Program-made: the position numbers and the translations under genes | Source: Rattus norvegicus | Lineage: Eukaryota; Chordata; Mammalia; Rodentia; Muridae | Direction of reading: 5' to 3' | Assembly: GCF_036323735.1 (NCBI RefSeq) | Contig: NC_086034.1 | Coordinates: forward strand, 66,180,439-66,244,438 | Length of the DNA: 64,000 nt | Part shown: in pieces, positions 56,937-64,000 of the stretch | How the letters are laid out: each line of letters begins with the position of its first letter | How positions within the stretch are numbered: position 1 is the first letter of the stretch | The notes under the pieces: model-generated | What the model was told of the DNA's origin: nothing | What the model saw: only the letters and a program-made list of their open reading frames with translations | The model's database searches: none

Positions 56937-57012
56937 GAGCTAGGGGTAAAACTTCAGTAATAGCATGCTTCCTCTATGTGTGAGACCCTGGGTTTAATCC
57001 CTAGCACTGAAA
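56937..57012 (+). mobile_element. Degenerate ID-like SINE
   Basis: ggggtaaaacttcagtaata resembles the ID A-box region and ctgggtttaatccctagcac the B-box region, 45 bases apart as in ID, followed by a short A-rich tail. Confidence 0.7.
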
Positions 57013-57019
57013 AACAAAG

Positions 57020-57425
57020 TATAATTTCTTCTGGACATGATAAGACTGCCATGATTTTAAATCACTGCTGTTGTGGTTACACAAGACCTTCACAAAATGA
57101 AGATGGTCAACAGGCTGGTATGGGGGGGAACCATGGATACCATGAGTCAACACATATAACTAAGAAGCTATGGTCCATCAATGGGGAGAGAGATGGGGTT
57201 TCTTAAAGTTGTGACTCCTGGTATCGTCATCACACTCCAGTGGATGGGCCCAAACCCAGATAAGAATGGAAATACCAAATTGGACTCAACAGGTTATTAG
57301 GAAAAAGAAAGAGGAACAACATTCATGGAAGGGTGACTAGGGAGGGTGTGAGAGAAGCTTGGAGCATTGATTATGGTCAAAACACATGTATTAAATTCTC
57401 AAATAATTAATAAAATATTCATAAA
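57020..57425 (+). mobile_element. Old L1 3' UTR, sense
   Basis: Blocks in order: cacactccagtggatgggcccaaaccca (about 57231), ttggactcaacaggttatta (about 57280), aaaaagaaagagg, gtcaaaacacatgtattaaattctcaaataattaataaaat (about 57376), which is an L1 3' terminus with an aataaaa end. Old and non-coding. Confidence 0.72.
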
Positions 57426-58619
57426 GACATGTATTTATATTTCCAAGCTTATTTGTTATCTTATCCACACACTATCTCTTTATAGCTCAATTTTTGTACT
57501 AAGAAATACTTTTTGAGAAAAAAATTATCTTCCCCTTTTTACTTGAGAGAAATCTCCCCAGTGTACAAACAGAAAATAAACCATTCAGCATCTCTTTCTA
57601 GTGGATAACATACAATGGCTTTAACTCCACTGCCCCGGTTAAAAAAAGTCTATTCTCTGTGGAGGGCTTGCTTTCAAAAAAGCTACTCTTTAGCTTTTGC
57701 CACAAAAATAAAAACCTGTCGCTGTGAAGTTTATCGGTTCAAATGAACACACACACACACAAAATGCTCAATGCCAGAAGGGGAAAAAATTACCTACAGT
57801 TTTAGTCTGTAAAAGAGGCAAGTTGGAATAAATCTACAGAAAAAAAATCATGAAAAATAAGCTCTTCTTTACAAGGGAAATTAGCGCCACAGGATAAAAC
57901 CCAGAGCAAAGACCTGATGGCCCCAAGGGTGACACAAAACACAGGCCTCGGTGCGCTTTTGTATAAAATATTTTTGGTGTTTTGGGGCTAACTGCAAGGA
58001 AAACCAGGTATAAGGAGAGCTCTGTACATCACAGAGAGCTAGTTCTTGCAATGTTCTCTCAGGAGCCTCATGAGCTGAAATGCTCTCCAGCTGACTGACA
58101 AGGAGAGACTGCAAACACCTGATGGGAGATGCCACAGGGAGATGGGCCTAACTTTTCTTTTTATCTTTGACATTTCCTCAAGGAAAAAACTGGAAATTGA
58201 TAACAGTAAAACAAAAAGTCAAAGAAAGCCTTTAGGCAAAACAGATTGTACTTTCTTTACGTCACAAGCAAATGTCAGGTTTCTCTTGCCTTAGAAGCAT
58301 ATGTGTTCATTTGTAGACTTTTGAAAAATCCTAAGTAAAATCACATGGTCCTTGAGAATTCGAGAAAACCATATTTTGATGCATAGCCCTACTAACCTGT
58401 AATGTGGGAATTTTACTTGACAACTTAGAACCTTCATTTTTATATCCTAGGTAAAATACAAGTTAATACCAATGCATAGTAGGTCCTTTATGACTGTAGC
58501 TAGGTTTAAGTTAATCTCTGATGTCCCTGTTTTCTGAAATCGAGGTTGTAAGAGGAATAATAAAATTCTATAGTGTGTTGTCATGTTTAGAAATGAAGCA
58601 ATCCTCATTTAGTAAAATC
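57426..58619. other. Unassigned sequence
   Basis: No gene recognised. A short (AC)n at 57748-57762. The reverse frame 57881-58135 has no family features. Confidence 0.4.
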
Positions 58620-58685
58620 TATCCTCACCATCACCTTCTCCATCATCACCATCACCATCTCCATCCTCACCATTATCATTACGAC
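58620..58685. repeat. (CAT/CAC/CTC)n degenerate trinucleotide repeat
   Basis: Imperfect ATC/ACC triplets. They encode the histidine run in the open frame 58521-58751, which is not a protein gene. Confidence 0.9.
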
Positions 58686-59195
58686 TATGATTTTGGAGAC
58701 ACGGTCTTACTCTGCAACCTCCCTGGTACTGTGTGTACAGGTGCTTGTTAACATGCTGGCTTGCACTGATTACATTTCAATTTCACATTAACCCCTTGAA
58801 TGTGCATACATTTTGATCATGTTATGAGAATTTGAACTGTGAATGGTTTGAAAAACGGGCACTGTAACTTTGTTACTGTATCTGTAATCAATAAATAAAT
58901 GAAAAGTATTTTTTTTTCTTTTCTTTTTCCTTATACAGAGTTTGGGACGTAGGAAATCATCAGTGCATACCTGTTAATTTAAATTAATGAACATGGAGGG
59001 AATGATTAGAATCTAGTTCTAGAACACACACTGCATTTTTCCTTTCTAGTGGCCTGACTGTACATCAGTGTTAGCCTACCCATGCTTGTATGGAGTCTGG
59101 AATCTTGTAAAAGGCTTCGTTGACCTAATTAAGCCATTAATGGTTTTCTATTATGTACCCCTTTTCAAGTTTGTAACTTGTTGAGTCTCTTCGAT
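58686..59195. other. Unassigned sequence
   Basis: No gene recognised. Confidence 0.4.
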
Positions 59196-59328
59196 CTCTC
59201 CCTCTCCCTCTCCCTCTCCCTCCTCTCCATCTCCTCCCTCTCCCTCTCCCCCTCCCCCTCCCCCTTCCCCTCTTCCTCCCCCTCCCCCTCCCCCTCCCTC
59301 TCCCTCTCCTTCTCCTTCTCTCCCTCTT
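59196..59328. repeat. C-rich polypyrimidine tract (CCCTCT/CCCCCT)n
   Basis: About 130 bases of C and T almost without purines (one A at about 59229). Blocks of five C separated by T lie at 59248-59270 and 59277-59296. The reverse strand is G-rich. It keeps a Gly/Arg frame (59137-59337) open on the minus strand, not a gene. Confidence 0.97.
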
Positions 59329-61823
59329 CATTAGCACACCTACTTGAGTGTGGAGGCTGAAAAGGTTAAAATGTAAATGTAAACCTGTGCCTTCTTAAAT
59401 CACACAAATCCTTAAGTTTGGGTGAAAAACAAAGGGGATTTCTTTTCTTATCTGCATCATATCTGTTTGCAGTCATATTTGATTGTCTGGGCTTGTTACT
59501 ATTCAGCACTTTGGGAAATGTTCAGCTCTTTTATATATGGCCGGGACACTGGGGTCACAGCAGTCATCAGTACAAGGGGCTTTCAGCTGTGTGTGGCCAT
59601 ACCCCTGTGACCTGACAGGAACAGTAAATAACTGTTTGATGGTGTAGTTTCTGTGGCAGAGTACTTTGCTAGCACATTCTGTCTCCCTCTTCCCAACTAG
59701 TTTGCTTTTGAAAATTAGCAAACAAGACAAAACAGGGTGAACCACTAGCCTGGAGCTCTCATGATCCAGGCTGATGGCTCTCCAGCCTGGGAATTTCAAG
59801 TGTATCCCAGCACCCAGATACTTTTAGGTAGGGTCTGGGACTTGAACTCAGGTCCTTAAGCTGAAAAGACCAAGCCATCATTTTAATCCCCATGGGTTCT
59901 GTTTGGATGCAGACATGGTCATTCCTCATCCCAGAGAACTGCTCAGCTCTGTAGACATAATAAACCAATGGTTGGGTTATGACCCAAACTTCTACACTAA
60001 GTGGTCTCACCTGAAATAGTGTTTGGTTTTTGGCTTTGTTGGGTGAAATCTTTGCTTCTCAGCCTTTATGTGCGGCATATATAACAATGACTTATTTTCA
60101 GTGCCATAAATAGGGATGCTAAATAACGATTATCAAAACATTTTAAAAAATGTACCTCTGCATTTGCCTAATCAGAAAAATATGTTCTGCTTTCTAAAGT
60201 ATGTTCTTGAGAGAAATAAAGCTGTAATATTATTACCGTACCCATGAAGGACATTTGATACTTCTCAAGGGTGTTCAACTATACTGTTAACAGTTTAAAT
60301 CTGAAATGCTTTACTAATGTCTCATATGGTAGAGGCTTGGTCTGCAGATAGTGGTGCAGGTCGGGTGTCTGGAACTTGGGTAGGTAAGATGTAGCTGAAA
60401 AAAGTACAGAATGTCCTTGAGATCTATATCTTGTGCCCTGTTTCTTGGCCCTAGAGAAAATAGATCTATTGTGCCCCCATGTTTCACCTCCTGCCTTACC
60501 ATGTGCCAGAATGAGAAGGACTAAAAATTATTGACAGAAATACCTGAAACCATGATGTAAACTAAATCCTTCTCTTCTTGATCTGTTTATGACAGGTACC
60601 TTGTCACTCTTTTCTCTGTGTGAACTTCAGAGCATCCTTACACATAAGGCACTGAAAACATTTTAGAACTGAATAGATTCAATCTGAGGAATGTTCAGCG
60701 AGTGCCAGCTGGCATGTGGTACAGGCTTTGTCCAAACCATTGGGTTGACCTTCCAAGTTCTTCTTCAATAATGCATAAGAATTGCCAGGACACCATTTAA
60801 AGATTCAATATTCTTGAAAATAAATCTACCTCACATTCTCCCTTCTTTGGGTAACACTTATGTAGGTAAGGACTTCAAAGTTGTCTCCTTGGTTCAGTGT
60901 TATGCCTCTGAGTCAGATTTGGTACTGTTTGGGCAACATCCTTGCTCAAATATACAAATGGTGTGTTATTTCCTCCTGGTAGAGATCTACAGGCAGGGAA
61001 AGTGGCAGAGAGTGACTTTTTGTAAACACTGGAAACAGACCTATGGATGAGACAAATGACTGGGAGTGGCTATGGCTGTGAAAATCCTCCTTGAGGTTTT
61101 CGTGAGATTGTCTCTGCTCCACACTGCATTGCACATGTGCTGGAAATGCCCTATCAGCAAGATGCCCTTCTTGGAATGCCCTTAGCGCTTGTTCTCAGCA
61201 ACACTTTTCAGTGCTTCTCTTGCTCGTCGCTTCAAGTCAAACTACTACCGTCACTGCTCCCTGTGCTGTGATTAGATAGACCTGGTTGCATCTGTGGGGT
61301 TTTAGAAAAAAAAAATGTGCTGTTCCAATGCAACCCAAAAATCAATTACCTAATTGATTGCAGATTGCGATTGCCTCAAGAAGCTGATCATGATAAAATG
61401 AAGGAGACTGGCTTTTTTCAATACGATGTCTAAAAAAAAATTATCTGAAAGAGATAATGCTTAAATTAAGACCAAAAGGACAGAACGATACAGTTAAAAG
61501 AACATTCCACACTACAAACACTACAAACCAACCAGCACTAAAACTGAGGGCAGGAAAGGCTCTTTGTCTAATTCCTTCTAGTCAGTAGGGATAGGACACA
61601 GCAAAGGAAGGGGGAGAAAGACAAGCTCTATGGAAACAGGTCGGGCCCACATTGCACCTTGAATTGCTCTAATGTGACTGGCTGCCAGAGCATTGAGAGC
61701 AAGCAGAGAAAGCAATGGGAGAACATTTCAGAAAGAAAAGAAACAAATAATAATATCTGAAAAGACACAGACAAGACAAGGTTGGAGGTTACTGGGACAA
61801 TTCAAGGGTTGTTGAAGGAGTGT
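59329..61823. other. Mostly unique sequence
   Basis: No gene recognised. 59805-59900 has a weak antisense tRNA-SINE look (gggacttgaactcagg). A perfect short palindrome lies at 61340-61359. 60600-60800 is non-repetitive and AT-balanced. Frames lack family features. Confidence 0.4.
61340..61359. promoter_or_regulatory. Palindrome of homeodomain-like half-sites (candidate)
   Basis: aatcaatta and taattgatt are exact reverse complements separated by cc. Each half contains a TAAT/ATTA core. A binding site is only inferred; palindromes of this length do occur by chance in AT-rich DNA. Confidence 0.3.
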
Positions 61824-61906
61824 CAGAAGTTATGTGGCTCAATGGTTGAGTGCTTGCCTGAGGAAGATGAGGTGATGCTCTGGTTTCAATCTTTGTATTA
61901 CACACA
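61824..61906 (+). mobile_element. Degenerate tRNA-derived (ID/B2-like) SINE
   Basis: gtggctcaatggttgagtgcttgcctg resembles the A-box half, and ctctggtttcaatctttgta a degraded B-box half. It runs into a CA/TC-rich tail. Confidence 0.55.
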
Positions 61907-61930
61907 CAGATTCTCTCTCTCTCTCACTGA

Positions 61931-61933
<3 letters not shown>

Positions 61934-61974
<41 letters not shown>
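61934..61974. repeat. (CA)n microsatellite
   Basis: About 20 CA units after a short (TC)n (61909-61924), forming the tail region of a SINE-like element. Confidence 0.97.
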
Positions 61975-61976
<2 letters not shown>

Positions 61977-62935
61977 AACACACACATTTTTCAAATTTCT
62001 CTTTTATGTTCCACATGTTGGTGAAACTTTCAGTTATATGTTGAATCTTTAAAAATGTGTACATCTCAGACGGGATGTCTGGAGATAGATACTAATTTAA
62101 GATAACATATAGAACAAGGAGCCTGGTACAATGAAGACATGAAGGCAAGTGGATAATACATGAGGTGAGGTAGAGAGAGAGATGCCCTGTGGTAGAAATG
62201 GAAACTAGGAAGAGGTTCATTGGTAGGAATCATCTCGTGATTGTGGCTCTGTCCCAGGATGCTTTCTTCCTTGACTACTATGGTCCTTTCTCACAGTCTC
62301 CTCCACTGTATACGCAGCAACCTAGAGCATCAGTCAGGATGGCATCCCCAGATGCAAATGCACAGGTCTTCCTTCTGGCTTTGGCCAATGGCTGAGTTTA
62401 GAGAAATGGTAAAGATGTTTTATTGTGTGCCTATGGTAATGAGACAGAATGATGCCAGAAGAGTTCCTGAGTTGGGCTCAGATTTAGGTCTGGGATAAGA
62501 AATTAAGGAAAACTATAATCTGTCCCATCTTGACTTGGAACTATGTGTTAGGGTTTAGAAGTTGATGTCTCACACTGTTTACTACCCCTTTTAAATTAAT
62601 GCTCTAGTCATCATGTAAACTGACAGGCTTCACTATAATATCTTTGTACATATATATCATTATACTTTGCTCTGAGTAGTCCGATTTTTTAAATGAGGGA
62701 CAAAGAACTTGGAACTAAGCAGCTGAATCTTAGGTTGAAGTCACACACACCCCAGTTTGAAATTACTCAAATGTGGGCACATTATTCCATATTTTAGATT
62801 CTAATTTCTCCATGAGAAAATCATCCCTATGTAATAGCCAACTGTTGTCTTGGTCCCATGCCTTAAAAGGCAGAAGAGGCAAGTGATGAAGGACACTCCA
62901 CTTTTGCTAACAGGAGTATATTGGGAGAAAACATA
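61975..62935. other. Unassigned sequence
   Basis: No gene recognised. Overlapping frames 62189-62395 and 62241-62498 have no family features. Confidence 0.4.
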
Positions 62936-63330
62936 GGTGTGGTGATTTGAAGAGGAACCCCCATAGACACATGTGTTTGAATGCTTGTACCATTGGGAGT
63001 GGCCCTATTAGGAGGTGTGGCTTTGTTGGAGTGGGTGTGGCCTTGCTGCAGGAAGTATGTCATTGTGGAGGTGGGTTTTGAGATCTCTTATACTCAAGCT
63101 ATACAAGTATGCCACACAGTCTCCTTCTGTTGCCTTCAGACATAAATGTAGCTGTTTCAGCTCCTTCTCCAGCATCATGTCTGTCTGAATGCTGCCATGT
63201 TTTTTCCCATGACTTTAATGGACTAAACCTCTGAAACTGTAAGTCAGTCACAATTAAATGTTTTCCTTCATAAGAATTGCCATGGTCATGTTGTCTCTTT
63301 GCAGAAATAAAATCCCAACTAACATAACAG
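62936..63330 (+). repeat. Rodent dispersed repeat, family not assigned
   Basis: Blocks familiar from murine loci: ggagtggccctattaggaggtgtggc, gttggagtgggtgtggcc, gctgccatg, gactaaacctctgaaactgtaag, caattaaatgttttcctt, cagaaataaaatcccaactaaca. It includes aattaaa and aataaa near its right end. Its last 70 bases, reverse complemented, resemble the first 70 of the repeat at 44597. Confidence 0.6.
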
Positions 63331-64000
63331 AGTAACATGCACTTGTCTAGAAAAGCACCACAAATCAAATGTGTAATATACTAAGGATTGGTGCCTATTT
63401 CCAGTCAGCTTTTAAATTTTAGATGTATCTTCTTACTATTTGGTCCAGATTTGTTTACTCTCTGGAGCTTGGTTGGTGGGTCCATGGGTAGCCAGGAGAG
63501 AAGGTGATTATCAGAACTTAGGTGGAGGATAGGATATTAAATGCAGGCTCTGGGGCCAAGAAAACTGTAGAAGGAGCTGCTCCAGTGGTAAAATCCAAGT
63601 GCTGCCAGAGGGATGAGAGGAAGCTACAGGCAAAATGGTTGGCTATGCGTCTGAGAGGCTGGACAGAGACTACAGCAGGATGACTTAGAAAAGTCTGCAA
63701 AGCTTTTGATATATTCCTTTCTTGGTTTGGAATATGGGTGTCTAGGACAGAGTGGGTCTATTATTCAAGAGGTGCCCTTTGTACAAGAAGACAAGGACAA
63801 AGGACCTGATTCCAAATTCTACTGGTCACTATGTAGATCTCTATCCTGCCTCTCGACGTATTATTCCCTCAGAGAGGAAAACACATGTCCATGACTGAGC
63901 TGTGCTCCTTAATCCCATCTGCTAGAAGGTTGGCAATTTCTTTTCATTCTTCTATGTGTTAAGCCTCAGAGATATGATGCTGTTATTCTTTTTGTTTTTG
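63331..64000. other. Unassigned sequence
   Basis: No gene or repeat recognised up to the window end. Confidence 0.4.

Noticed and set aside
58521..58751. Histidine-rich open frame
   Set aside because: The histidines come from a CAT/CAC triplet repeat; no other protein features.
59137..59337. Gly/Arg-rich frame resembling an RGG-box protein
   Set aside because: Pure translation of a C-rich polypyrimidine tract on the other strand.
60048..60070. Short similarity to the U2 snRNA start (tttgcttctcagccttt)
   Set aside because: Homology stops after about 18 bases; no body or Sm site follows.
1..64000. CRISPR arrays, operons, phage or plasmid modules, integrated virus
   Set aside because: No spaced direct repeats, no gene clusters and no retroviral gag/pol/env frames seen; SINE/LINE content shows a rodent chromosome.

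Overview
This is mammalian nuclear DNA, almost certainly rat (Rattus) or a very close murine rodent. It is AT-rich, non-coding and built largely of interspersed repeats and microsatellites. The species hint comes from two near-consensus ID SINEs of the rat-expanded type (42326-42415 and 49863-49960; body ending in ccagctccg plus an A-rich tail), B1, B2 and B3 SINEs, and a rather young 5'-truncated LINE-1 whose 3' UTR and ORF2 end match the murine/rat L1 type (27468-30052). I found no convincing host exon, rRNA, functional tRNA, CRISPR array or bacterial-type gene. Apart from L1 ORF2 remnants, the long open frames are chance frames, L1 UTR frames or frames held open by simple repeats. The window is best read as intergenic or deep-intronic sequence.

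Layout. 1-7 kb: a short L1 3' end (185-405), an older L1 3' UTR (2880-3715), an ID-like SINE (4898-4972) and a young antisense L1 3' end (5781-6245). 7-16.7 kb: a rodent dispersed repeat (7050-7440), several microsatellites, an old antisense L1 UTR (13625-14180) and a closely spaced inverted (CA)n/(TG)n pair (14780-15045). 16.7-20.7 kb: a 4-kb L1 whose 5' part is inverted, as twin priming predicts. 21-27 kb: mostly unique sequence with (GA)n tracts, a composite SINE and another old antisense L1 UTR. 27.4-30.2 kb: a 5'-truncated L1 with perfect 15-bp target-site duplications, sitting inside an older B1-like SINE. 30-42 kb: unique DNA with a 380-bp purine-rich tract (34918-35302), a (TA)n block, B2/B3 SINEs and two short L1 ends. 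42-43.2 kb: an ancient mammalian L1 interrupted by an ID element. 44.6-51.2 kb: another dispersed repeat, a Z-DNA-prone TG/CG tract, a B1 and an ID with duplications, and L1 3' UTR pieces. 51.2-64 kb: a locally CpG-richer stretch, a second inverted (twin-primed) L1 (54045-55095), an L1 end, a C-rich pyrimidine tract (59196-59328) and one more dispersed repeat (62936-63330).

No genes work together here. The interest lies in retrotransposition history: two inversion-type insertions, two nested insertions and several datable target-site duplications. There are also non-B-DNA-prone simple repeats and a few unique stretches that might be regulatory. I see no new biological system. Family assignments rest on my memory of rodent repeat consensus sequences and were not checked by RepeatMasker; old fragment boundaries are good to about 10-40 bases.
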